DNA of 64,000 nucleotides from JABMQB01 sp964575025 (GCA_964575025.1 CAZNPV010000015.1:9481-73480), one strand, 5' to 3'; shown: positions 33,761 through 43,227, counted from the first letter of the stretch. Translations and numbers: made by a program. Notes: generated by a model not told the origin, from the sequence alone.

Positions 33761-34954
33761 TTGCATTATAAAGATATAATTCGGGATTTAATTACTACCC
33801 AGATTATGCCATCAGGAAATTTTCAGCAACGACAAAAAGAGTTGCTCCTTCTACTTCGGAACGGAGTAAACCAGCAATCTGATAACAGTCAGGTCCACAT
33901 CGAACGATTTGAATTTTCTTCGGTGATTACCGATCGGGATGGCAATGATGGAAATTTCTTTCTACAGCAGGATTCAGAAATTCAGGAAAACCTTCGTTTT
34001 ACTTACGATGTATTTGTTCCAAACCAACGAAAAGATCATCAGTCTGCCATTCTGCTACTTCATGGATTGAACGAACGAAGTTGGGATAAGTACCTGCAGT
34101 GGGCCGACTATCTTGCCGGGAACACCATGAAACCGGTGATTCTTTTTCCCATCGCCTTTCACATGAACCGGAGTCCCTCTTTATGGACTAATCCACGGAT
34201 TATGAAATTTTGGATGGAAAGAAGAAAAAGAAGCTTTGGCATTATTAAAGCTCTCAGCTTTGCCAACGTAGCCCTCAGCAATCGTTTATCCGATGAGCCT
34301 TACCGTTTTTATTATGCCGGAAGGCAAACCATAAACGATTTGGTTTCACTTGCCGGGCAAATCCGGGATGGTCAGCATCCACTTTTTGGAAAGGGAGCTA
34401 AACTGGATATTTTTGGTTATTCCATTGGCTCTTTTCTTGCTGAAATTTTGCTGATGGCCAATCCTGAAAATCTCTTTGCTTCCTCTCGTCTTTTTGTTTT
34501 TTGTGGTGGTTCTATTTTTCGACAGATGTACGGAACGTCGCGTTATATTATGGATGAAAAAGCGTATGAACGACTTTTAAGCTACTATTGCAATGAGTGG
34601 TTCACTCCTCCGAAGAATGCTTCCGCTAAAAATATCGCAGCTGCCGATAATCTTAAACGGGCATTTAATGCGATGATCTCTCCGGATATCTACCAGGATG
34701 AGCGGGAGTCTTTTTTCAGATCCTGGAGAAACAGAATCGCCGGAATTTCGCTACAAAAAGACAGGGTAATGCCCTATAGTGGGGTTGAGGCATGCATGGG
34801 GCATCAAACGGCAAAAGCATGCTTCGAAGTGATGGATTTTCCTTTCGATTATACCCATGAAACTCCTTTCCCTCTGAACGACAGGATGAATGTTCATGCC
34901 CTTGAAATTTCCTTCCTGAAGGTATTCAGAAAATGTGCAGCATTTCTGGCCTGA
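33761..34954 (+). CDS. DUF6051 alpha/beta-hydrolase-like protein
   Basis: A 397-residue protein of the DUF6051 family. It has the alpha/beta hydrolase signs AILLLHGLNERSWDKYLQWA and a nucleophile elbow FGYSIGSFLAE, plus a late His in YTHETPFPLN or NVHALE. There is no signal peptide. Substrate unknown. The reading frame's first start is TTG at 33761 (MHYKDIIRDL); the first ATG would be at 33806, so the start is uncertain. It stands alone between the LytTR gene and the exchanger. Confidence 0.75.
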   Translation: MHYKDIIRDLITTQIMPSGNFQQRQKELLLLLRNGVNQQSDNSQVHIERFEFSSVITDRDGNDGNFFLQQDSEIQENLRFTYDVFVPNQRKDHQSAILLLHGLNERSWDKYLQWADYLAGNTMKPVILFPIAFHMNRSPSLWTNPRIMKFWMERRKRSFGIIKALSFANVALSNRLSDEPYRFYYAGRQTINDLVSLAGQIRDGQHPLFGKGAKLDIFGYSIGSFLAEILLMANPENLFASSRLFVFCGGSIFRQMYGTSRYIMDEKAYERLLSYYCNEWFTPPKNASAKNIAAADNLKRAFNAMISPDIYQDERESFFRSWRNRIAGISLQKDRVMPYSGVEACMGHQTAKACFEVMDFPFDYTHETPFPLNDRMNVHALEISFLKVFRKCAAFLA

Positions 34955-35307
34955 TCCAATGAAAAATCCTGGCTGTCATTTCCAACCAATGCCGGAACCC
35001 AACCGGAAAGCCCCGTTTTTAATGCTTTAAAAATTTGTTCCAATGCTATTTAAGACAGATACTTTAAGATTAAATCATTTAATTGGGGTTGGATTTTTAT
35101 CCTGGCAGTTTATTTTTCAAAAAAGGAATAAATCTTTATGATTCCGACAAAACATGTATCTTAGTTGACGAAAGAGGAAAACAAACACAACAGCAAAACT
35201 GCTCAAATTGTGATTCCTCATCATGAAATGTGGGTGACTGTTTTGTGCTAACTGTAAAAACCAGACGGGAATCCCGATTGTTACCATTTGGATTTAAAAA
35301 GCCTGAT
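34955..35307. other. Intergenic stretch without recognisable gene
   Basis: These 353 bases are AT-rich. I see no RNA gene, repeat or terminator I would defend. GTATCTTAGTTG near 35157 is a weak candidate promoter for the exchanger. Confidence 0.5.
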
Positions 35308-36261
35308 ATGATCATCTCCATACTTTTAGTAATAACCGGATTTGCGTGTCTGATTTTTGGAGCAAACTGGCTTGTAGATGGGGCTGCTGCATTGGCAAAA
35401 AAATACAAGGTATCCGATCTGGCAATCGGATTGACCATTGTTGCCTTTGGCACTTCGGCTCCGGAATTAGTGGTGAACATAGTTGCATCCTGGAAAGGTT
35501 ATTCAGATATCATACTGGGCAATGTAATTGGCAGCAACAATTTTAATTTATTCATAATCCTTGGGCTATCCGGAATCATTCTGCCAATCGCCGTTCAATC
35601 TTCAACTGCATGGAAAGAGATTCCAATATCCTTAGTTGTAGCGGTATTTCTTTTTTTTCTGCTAAACGATTTTAAATTCTCTGAACACAGTTATTTGAGC
35701 AGAATGGACGGAATCATACTGCTCGTATTTTTCTTTCTGTTCCTGTATTATGTTTTTGTTCAAATGAAAAACGATCCGGATATCCAGACAGGGATTGCAC
35801 CAAAATCACTACGTAAGATTGGAGGGTTAATAGGAATCGGATTATCCGGATTGATTATCGGAGGGCAACTCGTTGTAATTCATAGTGTGCGTATCGCAGA
35901 CAGCTTAGGTGTAAGTGAAAAAATAATTGGATTAACCATTGTCGCAACAGGAACATCCCTACCGGAATTGGTTACCTCAATGGTAGCAGCGGCAAAAAAG
36001 AATAGTGACCTGGCAATTGGAAACATTATCGGCTCGAATGTATTTAATATTCTGTTGATTTTATCCATAGCCAGTATAATACGACCTATTTCGTACAATC
36101 CAAAATTTAATACAGACCTCTGTATTTTAATTGGAGGAACAATTTTTTTGTTATCATCCATGCTTACCGGACAAAGAAAAAAGCTGGACCGCTGGGAAGC
36201 CGGAATATTGCTTGGTTTTTATCTGCTCTACACCGTGTATCTGGTAATGAAAGAAATATAA
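35308..36261 (+). CDS. Na+/Ca2+ exchanger (CaCA family, YrbG-like)
   Basis: A 317-residue membrane antiporter with the two inverted alpha-repeats of the CaCA family: FGTSAPELVVNIVAS with GNVIGSNNFN in the first half, and GTSLPELVTSMVAA with GNIIGSNVFNILL in the second, each with the ion-binding Glu of PEL. About ten membrane helices. It exchanges Ca2+ for Na+ or H+ across the inner membrane. I chose ATG 35308, which starts at the first membrane helix; the frame is open further upstream but without family similarity. Confidence 0.92.
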   Translation: MIISILLVITGFACLIFGANWLVDGAAALAKKYKVSDLAIGLTIVAFGTSAPELVVNIVASWKGYSDIILGNVIGSNNFNLFIILGLSGIILPIAVQSSTAWKEIPISLVVAVFLFFLLNDFKFSEHSYLSRMDGIILLVFFFLFLYYVFVQMKNDPDIQTGIAPKSLRKIGGLIGIGLSGLIIGGQLVVIHSVRIADSLGVSEKIIGLTIVATGTSLPELVTSMVAAAKKNSDLAIGNIIGSNVFNILLILSIASIIRPISYNPKFNTDLCILIGGTIFLLSSMLTGQRKKLDRWEAGILLGFYLLYTVYLVMKEI

Positions 36262-36295
36262 AAAGGAATTTAAAGTTGATGGCGAGATTGGCAAA

Positions 36296-36508
36296 ATGAA
36301 GTTAGAAAGCGACAAATATGCTGTCGGTCATTTTGAAATTGATGAGAAAGGATTTGAAAAAGCGTGGAATACAATGTGTTTATGGTTTACAGAAAATGGA
36401 TATCAACCAAGGGATGGTTATCCATATGAGTTATATTATAATTCGCCGGATGAAGACTCTAAACGCAGATTTGTCTTAGATATATGTATCCCAGTGAAAA
36501 CCTTATAG
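36296..36508 (+). pseudogene. C-terminal fragment of a GyrI-like (AraC effector-binding) domain
   Basis: The 70-residue frame contains YAVGHFEIDEKGFEKAWNTM and WFTENGYQPRDGYPYELYYN and ends DICIPVKTL. This is the last third of the GyrI-like small-molecule-binding domain found at the C-terminus of AraC-type regulators or alone. A full domain is about 150 residues, and the DNA-binding part is absent. I infer a truncated gene; a natural short protein is less likely. Confidence 0.6.
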
Positions 36509-36569
36509 TTTTTTATCCGAGGAACATAATATAGAATCCACCATCAAAGAAGGTGGTATTATTTAGACA

Positions 36570-36604
36570 TTTCAACATTTTTTCAGAGCTTTCAGTAAAG
36601 TGTG
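36570..36604 (+). repeat. 35-base exact repeat, copy 2
   Basis: Identical to 14696-14730 in the same orientation. It lies between the GyrI-like fragment and the T9SS repeat protein. Confidence 0.85.
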
Positions 36605-36703
36605 TTTTTTATACCTCCCAATCAGCTGGATATTAACAATAAAATATAAATTATGTTTCGAAAATAATTAGCTTTGTCAATAACAACCTAAACTTTGAAT
36701 TTT

Positions 36704-38635
36704 ATGAAAACAAATTGTTTTAGAACCGGATTTTTTTGTTTTTTCTTATTCTCCACCGCGAATCTAATGTCTCAAACCATTTGGAATGGTCCGCCGATGA
36801 CATTTACCAAAGCAAATTTTGCCGATTGGACGCTTCCCGAAAATCAGGACAAAATCAGCGATGACATCTGGATAACAAGGGGAAACAGCATGCCTATTTT
36901 TAATATTGCAGTAGAAAACTTCGATAGAAGTCCCCTGGATACAAGATGGGCATTTGGAAGCATTGCTGATGGCATTGAAAACCTGAAATTTAATTATTGG
37001 GTGAATACGATATATTATGATCCACCCTCCATGGTAGGGGAAAAGATGGTTCTGTATTTAGTTACAGATCAGGCATATATCGACATCACGTTCACTTCCT
37101 GGACTTCGGGTGGAAAAGGCGGTGGATTTAGTTATGTCCGTTCTACAGGGAACCTTTCAGAGACCTTGTGGACCGGGCCTGAAATAACGTTTACCAAAGC
37201 CGACAGCACCGATTGGACTCTGGAGGAAAATCAGGACCGGATAACCGACAATGTATGGCTTACAAGAGCGAACGAGGAAGGAATTTTTAATCCCGCACGT
37301 GAAGAATCCTATGATTGGAATATTTCTTCCTTGTATGCATCAAGCCCTTCCGATACCCGATGGGCATTTGGCCGTATATCGGACGGTATTGAGAATCTGT
37401 ATTTTGATCACTGGATATCTGCTATTGACAAATTTCCTCCCGGAATGGTAGATACCAATATGGTGCTGTTTTTGGTTACAGACAGTATTTATATTGATAT
37501 TACGTTCACCTCCTGGACATCGGAAAGCGAAGGAGGAGGGTTCAGTTACAAACGTTCAACAGGCGACCTTTCAGAGACTTTGTGGACCGGACCGGAGATA
37601 ACGTTTATCAAGGCCGATAGCGCCGACTGGACCCTGGAAGCAAATCAGGATCGCATAACCAACAATGTGTGGCTGACACGAGCTGATAACGAAGGAATTT
37701 TTAATATAGCCCTGGAAAAATCCTTTTCCCATACCCTTGCAGTTCCTGCAAAAACGCTGTGGGCGTATGGTACTACGAATGATGGAATTGAAAACCTTGA
37801 TTTTGATTATTTTCTAAACACGATTCATTACAATCCACCTGCAATGGTGGATAGCAATATGGTCTTAAAACTGATTCCGTATGATATTTATATCGATATT
37901 GTCTTCACTTCATGGACCAGTGGGGAGGATTCGTATGCTCCTTCCGATACCCGGTGGGCATTTGGCAGCCTTTCAGACGGTATTGAAAATCTGAACTTTG
38001 ATTACTGGTCAACTACCATCAATCACTATCCGCCCGGTATGGTGGATAGCAGTATGGTGCTGTACCTCGTTACAGACAGCATTTATATGGATATCACCTT
38101 TACATCCTGGACATCGGAAAGCAAAGGCGGTGGGTTCAGTTACATACGTTCGACGGGCAACCTTTCAGAGACCTTGTGGACCGGGCCGGAAATAACCTTT
38201 ACCAAAGCCGACAGCACTGACTGGACCCTGGAAGCAAATCAGGACCGGATAACCAGCAATGTATGGCTGACAAGAGCAAACAGAGAAGGAATTTTCAATA
38301 TTGCAAGCGAACAATCCTACGCCGAAACATTGGGTGGCGGAGGGTTTTCCTATATCCGGTCAACCAATCCGGGCTCATACACGAATGAACTGCCTAATCA
38401 AAAAAATACGATGATTTGTTATCCCAATCCTGCATCAGAGAAGGTTTATATTGACCATATTTTCAGGGGTTCCGAAACATTGTTTGAATTATACGATTTG
38501 CAAGGCAAAATGGTATTAAGAAAACGGTTGGAAGAAAACAAACAAATTTCCGTATCGCATCTTAAAAGTGGATTATACCTGTACAAAATAAACGATACAA
38601 AAACCTGCTACAGCGGAAAATTGATCATTGAGTAA
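36704..38635 (+). CDS. T9SS-exported repeat protein
   Basis: A 643-residue exported protein. After a signal peptide (GFFCFFLFSTANLMSQ) there are four copies of a ~45-residue block A (consensus LWTGPEITFTKADSTDWTLE then ANQDRITNNVWLTRA) alternating with block B (DTRWAFGSISDGIENLNFDY, PPGMVDSNMVLYLVTDSIYI, FTSWTSG). The third A is followed by two B blocks and the fourth by none. The C-terminal ~75 residues (MICYPNPASEKVYI to SGKLIIE) are a T9SS type A sorting domain. Block B resembles descriptions of beta-sandwich surface modules, but I do not recognise a named family. Probably an adhesin or structural surface protein. Confidence 0.75.
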   Translation: MKTNCFRTGFFCFFLFSTANLMSQTIWNGPPMTFTKANFADWTLPENQDKISDDIWITRGNSMPIFNIAVENFDRSPLDTRWAFGSIADGIENLKFNYWVNTIYYDPPSMVGEKMVLYLVTDQAYIDITFTSWTSGGKGGGFSYVRSTGNLSETLWTGPEITFTKADSTDWTLEENQDRITDNVWLTRANEEGIFNPAREESYDWNISSLYASSPSDTRWAFGRISDGIENLYFDHWISAIDKFPPGMVDTNMVLFLVTDSIYIDITFTSWTSESEGGGFSYKRSTGDLSETLWTGPEITFIKADSADWTLEANQDRITNNVWLTRADNEGIFNIALEKSFSHTLAVPAKTLWAYGTTNDGIENLDFDYFLNTIHYNPPAMVDSNMVLKLIPYDIYIDIVFTSWTSGEDSYAPSDTRWAFGSLSDGIENLNFDYWSTTINHYPPGMVDSSMVLYLVTDSIYMDITFTSWTSESKGGGFSYIRSTGNLSETLWTGPEITFTKADSTDWTLEANQDRITSNVWLTRANREGIFNIASEQSYAETLGGGGFSYIRSTNPGSYTNELPNQKNTMICYPNPASEKVYIDHIFRGSETLFELYDLQGKMVLRKRLEENKQISVSHLKSGLYLYKINDTKTCYSGKLIIE

Positions 38636-38818
38636 AATAATCCTGCACAGATCCCTGGCTCACAGTGCAGTGTCGGGGGTGCAAATCTTTCATCAACCCG
38701 GGATTTCGAGCGATACGTTGGTCGATGTAAACGTATATACCCTCTGTATACAATGATTGGAAACATATTTATGGACGCAAAAATAGGTAGATAAAGAAAT
38801 ATTTTACTGAAAAAAATG

Positions 38819-38826
38819 TATTTTTG
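38819..38826 (+). promoter_or_regulatory. -7 box (TATTTTTG) for the EncFtn-like gene
   Basis: TATTTTTG fits TAnnTTTG, 45 bases before the start codon of the ferritin-like gene. The 235-base gap 38636-38870 holds no other feature I can support. Confidence 0.5.
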
Positions 38827-38870
38827 GTTAATCAGAAGTCAGAACAGAATTTTATATAACCAAAAAAAGT

Positions 38871-39149
38871 ATGAGCAATTATCACGAACCAACCAATCAA
38901 TTGAGTGAAAAAGCCAGATCGTTGACCCGGGCATTGAACAGCCTGAAAGAAGAAATTGAAGCGGTTGACTGGTATAATCAGCGTGCTGATGTTGAACAGG
39001 ACGAATCACTGAAAAGCATCCTGGTGCACAACATGAAAGAAGAGATAGAGCATGCCTGCATGACTCTTGAATGGTTGCGCCGTAACATGGATGGGTGGGA
39101 CGATCAGCTTAAAGAATTTATTTTTTCGAAAGGCGAAATTTCGCACTAA
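38871..39149 (+). CDS. Encapsulated-ferritin (EncFtn)-type protein without encapsulin
   Basis: A 92-residue, two-helix ferritin-like protein. EEIEAVDWYNQR (residues 27-38) and EEIEHACMTLEWLRR (57-71) match EncFtn. Compared with the Rhodospirillum rubrum protein, the ferroxidase ligands Glu32, Glu62 and His65 correspond to Glu28, Glu58 and His61 here, and entry-site Glu31/Glu34 to Glu27/Glu30. EncFtn assembles as a decamer with di-iron sites at subunit interfaces and normally rides inside an encapsulin shell by a C-terminal targeting peptide. Here the protein stops right after the helical domain (GEISH), with no targeting tail, and no encapsulin gene exists in the window. It is followed 20 bases later by a lipocalin lipoprotein gene. 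Likely iron oxidation or peroxide defence. Confidence 0.85.
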   Translation: MSNYHEPTNQLSEKARSLTRALNSLKEEIEAVDWYNQRADVEQDESLKSILVHNMKEEIEHACMTLEWLRRNMDGWDDQLKEFIFSKGEISH

Positions 39150-39169
39150 ACGATAAAGAATTTTAACGA

Positions 39170-39703
39170 ATGAAACATATCCTGTATATCTCTCTTTTTT
39201 TATTGTCTGTTTCTACAGGGAGTTGTACTTCAAAAAACGACAACACGGTGAATCAAACAACTGTTAAAGAACTGGACATCGAAAAATACATGGGAACGTG
39301 GTACGAAATTGCCCGGTACGACCATTCTTTTGAACGGGGCCTGGTTGGCGTAACTGCAGATTATTCGCTTCGTCCGGACGGGAAAATAACGGTCATCAAC
39401 CAGGGGTATAAAAACTCCCTCGACGGTAAATTTAGCCGTGCCAAAGGCAAAGCAAAACGACCCGATCCCAACGAACCAGGAAAACTGAAAGTTGCTTTTT
39501 TCCTTTTCTTTTATGCCGATTATTTCGTGCTGGAACTGGAAAAAGAGTATCAATGGGCACTCATCGGGAGTTCATCCGACAAGTACCTCTGGATACTAAG
39601 CCGCACGCCACATCTTTCGCCGGAAACCCTGGAGAAAATTCTGAACCTGGCACGACAACGCGGATACGACACCGATAAACTCATCATGGTTGAACAGAAA
39701 TAA
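39170..39703 (+). CDS. Lipocalin lipoprotein (Blc-like)
   Basis: A 177-residue bacterial lipocalin. The signal peptide MKHILYISLFLLSVSTGSCT carries a lipobox with lipidated Cys19. YMGTWYEIARYDHSFERGL is the GxW structural region, and WALIGSSSDKYLWILSRTP plus LARQRGYDTDKLIMVEQ are Blc-type blocks. Blc-like proteins bind lipids at the outer membrane and are linked to envelope stress. It probably shares a transcript with the EncFtn-like gene. Confidence 0.92.
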   Translation: MKHILYISLFLLSVSTGSCTSKNDNTVNQTTVKELDIEKYMGTWYEIARYDHSFERGLVGVTADYSLRPDGKITVINQGYKNSLDGKFSRAKGKAKRPDPNEPGKLKVAFFLFFYADYFVLELEKEYQWALIGSSSDKYLWILSRTPHLSPETLEKILNLARQRGYDTDKLIMVEQK

Positions 39704-39714
39704 TTTTCTGCCCA

Positions 39715-40233
39715 ATGCAATTGGCCCTGAAATCTTTCCATGAACTGGATATCAATAGTCTTTACAATCTTCTGAAAAATATATATACCTCTTCCGGGAG
39801 CATGAGTGAGTCGTTCGACGATAAATTCCGGGATCAGGCTGCCTGCAGGGATTATTTTAAAGAATTGTCGGAACTCCCCGGAGCCATTACCGTCTTTGCA
39901 GAAGCAGAGGGGCAGCTGGCAGGTTTCCTGACAATCAGACCCCGGCATCAGGCCCACATCCGACACACTTCAGAACTGAACATGGGAGTCCATTCAACAT
40001 TCCGGGGCAAGGGCATCGGGAAATTTCTTATGAATGAAGCGCTGAAGAGGGCCGAAGAAACAGCAACTATCGAAATTATCTACCTCATGGTCAGGGAAGA
40101 CAACCTACCTGCTATCCGGCTCTACACAAAGGTTGGTTTTGAAAAACTGGCCATCCTCGAAAAGGACACTAAGATCGGTGATGCTTACTACAACGGCATC
40201 CTGATGCGGCGATTTACCCTATTTTCCCGTTGA
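39715..40233 (+). CDS. GNAT-family N-acetyltransferase
   Basis: A 172-residue acetyltransferase. The acetyl-CoA-binding motif A is GVHSTFRGKGIGKFLMNEAL (R-x-x-G-x-G/A type), and NLPAIRLYTKVGFEK is motif B. The acceptor is unknown; the RimI/YhhY-like style suggests a small molecule or protein amine. It starts 12 bases after the lipocalin and its 3' end overlaps the convergent ftcD gene by 20 bases. Confidence 0.85.
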   Translation: MQLALKSFHELDINSLYNLLKNIYTSSGSMSESFDDKFRDQAACRDYFKELSELPGAITVFAEAEGQLAGFLTIRPRHQAHIRHTSELNMGVHSTFRGKGIGKFLMNEALKRAEETATIEIIYLMVREDNLPAIRLYTKVGFEKLAILEKDTKIGDAYYNGILMRRFTLFSR

Positions 40234-41908
40234 CGGTTTCCAGGATCTTTTCTTCGAGGGCTTTTGCTTTTGACTGGATGCTTCCGGCTTCAGAAAGGGC
40301 TTTTTCAGCAAAGGCTTTATCCTCCAATCCAACGGCATTTATTTTCACGTTCAGGAAGGCTCCTTCCACAGCCGTCCGGGCACACAAAGCCCCCACCCCG
40401 GCATCCGACACCGAATTGGGATTTCCTTTTTCAGCCATGGCTTGTATCACTTCCATGGATTCATAGGCAAGATTCATTACCTTCAGGGGAACCTCAATGG
40501 CTTTGCATGTAGCATCGGCAATGGTTTTTTTCCGCAGGGCTTTCTCCTGGTTATTGGATTTCGGAAGTCCGTATGCATCCATAATCCGGTGAAAAGCCAG
40601 GGTATCCTCATCCACACATTTCAGCAGTTCGACATGGTAGTATTTTCCCTTTTCAGCCCATTCTGAGAATTCTTCCCAGCGGTTGTCCCATCCCCGTTTG
40701 TGAGCCGACAGGTTCGCCACCATGGTACCCAGAGCGGCTCCCAGGGAACCGGTATAAGCAGCTACAGACCCTCCCCCCGGAGCCGGACTTTCCGAAGCTG
40801 TTTCCCCGATGAATTGTTTCAGGTTCATCCCGGCCAGTTTGTCTCCTGCATTCTCTTCTATCATGTATTCAATGATCTTCCTTTCCGGATCAAAAGGCTT
40901 CAGTTCATCCAGTCCCAGCGACTTAACCGCAATTTTAATGATCTCAGCATCGGGAATACCGGCTGAGCGTTGTTGTTTACGCAGGAAATATTTCCCTGCA
41001 TCCAGCATAGCCTTCAGGGGAATTACACCCACCAGTTCCGAACCGGTCACCCGGAGGCCTCTTTCGCGGGCTTTCTCACACACCTCATCAAAAGCCACAT
41101 GCACCGGAGTAACCGTTATATCCGTGAGATTCATTGATATCTGGGCCATTCCGTACTCTTTGATATACCATCCTATGGCACGCACCTTTTTCAGTGAACC
41201 CGGAATACGCACCGATTCTCCGTTTTCATCCCTGACAATTTTTCCGTGCAGGGTGTTGCCTTCCCGTTTTACCCTTCCGGCTTCCCGGACATCAAAAGCA
41301 ATGGCATTGGCCCGTCGTGTAGAAGTCGTATTCAGGTTTATATTGTAGGCTACCAGGAAATTTCTTGCTCCGATTGCAGTCGCTCCGGATGCTGCAATGC
41401 GGCCGGACCATTCCGCGGGTCCAAAATCGGGTTTCCACTCGTTGGAAACCATGCGTTCACGCAGGGCTTCGTATTCTCCTGCCCGGCAATTGGCCAGGCT
41501 ACGGCGCTTCTCCGAGGCAGCAGCAAATTCATAACAATAGACCGGAATCCCCAGCTCTTGTCCAACCCTCTCAGCCAGTTTACGCGCATATTCCACGATT
41601 TCCTCCATGGTAATGTTTGCCACCGGAACCAGGGGGCATACATCCGTAGCTCCAAACCGCGGGTGTTCCCCTTTGTGCTTTTTCATGTCGATCAGGGAAG
41701 CTGCCTTTTTTATGGCCCGAAAAGCTGCTTCCACAACAACTTCAGGCGTCCCAACAAAGGTTACCACCGTTCGGTTGGTCGCTTTGCCCGGATCTACATC
41801 CAGCAACTTTATGCCTTCAACTCCCTCTATGACATCGGTAATCTCCCGGATTACCTTGCTGTTTCTCCCTTCTGAGAAATTGGGCACGCACTCCAGAATC
41901 TGTTTCAT
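40214..41908 (-). CDS. ftcD: Glutamate formimidoyltransferase / formimidoyltetrahydrofolate cyclodeaminase fusion
   Basis: A 564-residue bifunctional enzyme of histidine degradation. The N-terminal ~330 residues (ECVPNFSEGRNSKVIREITD, KHKGEHPRFGATDVCPLVPV) transfer the formimino group from formiminoglutamate to tetrahydrofolate. The C-terminal ~200 residues (ESPAPGGGSVAAYTGSLGAA) are the cyclodeaminase that releases ammonia and 5,10-methenyl-THF. The fused form is usual in Bacteroidota and animals. Other hut genes are not in the window. Confidence 0.95.
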   Translation of the reverse strand: MKQILECVPNFSEGRNSKVIREITDVIEGVEGIKLLDVDPGKATNRTVVTFVGTPEVVVEAAFRAIKKAASLIDMKKHKGEHPRFGATDVCPLVPVANITMEEIVEYARKLAERVGQELGIPVYCYEFAAASEKRRSLANCRAGEYEALRERMVSNEWKPDFGPAEWSGRIAASGATAIGARNFLVAYNINLNTTSTRRANAIAFDVREAGRVKREGNTLHGKIVRDENGESVRIPGSLKKVRAIGWYIKEYGMAQISMNLTDITVTPVHVAFDEVCEKARERGLRVTGSELVGVIPLKAMLDAGKYFLRKQQRSAGIPDAEIIKIAVKSLGLDELKPFDPERKIIEYMIEENAGDKLAGMNLKQFIGETASESPAPGGGSVAAYTGSLGAALGTMVANLSAHKRGWDNRWEEFSEWAEKGKYYHVELLKCVDEDTLAFHRIMDAYGLPKSNNQEKALRKKTIADATCKAIEVPLKVMNLAYESMEVIQAMAEKGNPNSVSDAGVGALCARTAVEGAFLNVKINAVGLEDKAFAEKALSEAGSIQSKAKALEEKILETVNGKIG

Positions 41909-41969
41909 CTTTTCATCATTTTTTAATAAAAATCACAATTAGAACGATTCATTGCTTATTGCGCATTTT

Positions 41970-42842
41970 TCATTTTTCATTATTCATTTCTTTATTTAAC
42001 CAGATCCCATCCTTCCCGATCACCACCTCTCTTTTTTTATATAATCCACCGACCGCTTTTTTAAAATTTTTCTTGCTGATCCCGAAAGCAGCATAAATCA
42101 CCTCGGGCGAACTGCTGTCTGTGATTTCTGTTTTACCCCCGTTCGCTTTTATGTATTCAAGGATTTTCTCTGCAAAGACATCCACTTTTTTATGCCCCGG
42201 ACGATGGATCATCAAATCGATTTTATTGTCCTCTCTGACTTTTTTAATATACCCTTTCAGTTTCATGCCGGGAGCCAGTTCCTGAAATACTTCATTTTTA
42301 TAAAGGATCCCTGAACGAACCTCATCAATGATCGCTTTATAACCGATATCTGTTTCATCGTACAGGATCAGGTCTACCTCTTCGCCCGGTTCAAATTCCA
42401 CGGGCAGGTAATCCAGAAACTTATCCACTTTTTCAGAAGCCACTATTCGCTGTGTAACCAGATCGATATAAAGATAAACCACATAATTTTTCCCCTTCTG
42501 CATTTTTTCCCGTTGTTCACGGAAGGGTACCAAAAGGTCTTTAGGCAGTCCCCAATCGAGGAATGCCCCCACACCGGTTACCGCCACACATTGCAGGACA
42601 GCAAACTGTCCCACCTCAGCCAGCGGTTTTTTGGGCGTGGCTATCAGCCGATCTTCTGAATCGTAATAAACAAATACTTCCAGCTCGTCACCTACAGAAA
42701 CCCCTTCGGGGAGATACTGCTGCGGAAGCAACAGTTCACCCGATTCGCCCCCATCGAGGTAAACACCAAAATCTACTGTTTTTTTAACCTTTAACAGGTT
42801 TCTTTTTCCCGGTTCAATCATTTTTTTTTGTTTACCTGTCAT
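41970..42842 (-). CDS. S1-like RNA-binding protein (CvfB family)
   Basis: A 290-residue protein with three S1-like modules and a C-terminal winged helix, the CvfB/YitL layout. Visible pieces are KTVDFGVYLDGGESGELLLP (first S1), AVTGVGAFLDWGLPKDLLVP (second) and LAPGMKLKGYIKKVREDNKI (third), then a helical tail (AAFGISKKNFKKAVGGLYKK). CvfB proteins bind RNA and affect virulence gene expression in Gram-positives; the role in Bacteroidota is unknown. The ATG at 42842 is used; an ATG at 42821 is an alternative. Confidence 0.88.
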   Translation of the reverse strand: MTGKQKKMIEPGKRNLLKVKKTVDFGVYLDGGESGELLLPQQYLPEGVSVGDELEVFVYYDSEDRLIATPKKPLAEVGQFAVLQCVAVTGVGAFLDWGLPKDLLVPFREQREKMQKGKNYVVYLYIDLVTQRIVASEKVDKFLDYLPVEFEPGEEVDLILYDETDIGYKAIIDEVRSGILYKNEVFQELAPGMKLKGYIKKVREDNKIDLMIHRPGHKKVDVFAEKILEYIKANGGKTEITDSSSPEVIYAAFGISKKNFKKAVGGLYKKREVVIGKDGIWLNKEMNNEK

Positions 42843-42885
42843 TAGTTACAACCACTCCTGCCTGTAATACTCCGTTTTTTCAATC

Positions 42886-43227
42886 CTATCCTTTTCTTTT
42901 TACACGAAAACCTTCCTTACGCAGTATGTCCATTACCTTATTGCAAAGCTCACCCTGGATAATGATTTCTCCGTCCTTCACGGATCCACCGGTACCGCAT
43001 TTTGTTTTTAGTATTTTACCCAGTTCCCGGAGTTCCTCGCCGGACCCCTGGAATCCGGTAACCAGCGTTACGGTTTTTCCTTTCCGTTTCTTCCGGTCTG
43101 TTGTTACCTGCAGGTTCTGTTGTTGGGGAGGGATTGATTCCTGAGACTCCTCTTCCTCCTGGCGGTATTGAAAACCAGAATCTGTAGAATAAACCACTCC
43201 CACCCTCTTTTTCCAACTCTCTGACAT
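42886..43227 (-). CDS. SUI1/YciH-family translation factor-like protein
   Basis: A 113-residue protein with a variable Gln/Glu-rich N-terminus and an eIF1/SUI1 domain: KRKGKTVTLVTGFQGSGEEL, LKTKCGTGGSVKDGEIIIQG, LRKEGFRVKRKG. Bacterial YciH-type proteins act at the small subunit and may discriminate unusual initiation complexes. It lies just upstream of the CvfB-like gene on the same strand, so both may act in translation. Confidence 0.9.
   Translation of the reverse strand: MSESWKKRVGVVYSTDSGFQYRQEEEESQESIPPQQQNLQVTTDRKKRKGKTVTLVTGFQGSGEELRELGKILKTKCGTGGSVKDGEIIIQGELCNKVMDILRKEGFRVKRKG

Noticed and set aside
38636..39703. Encapsulin nanocompartment operon
   Set aside because: Only the EncFtn-type cargo-like protein is present. 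No shell protein is encoded on either strand in the window, so the system is not called complete.
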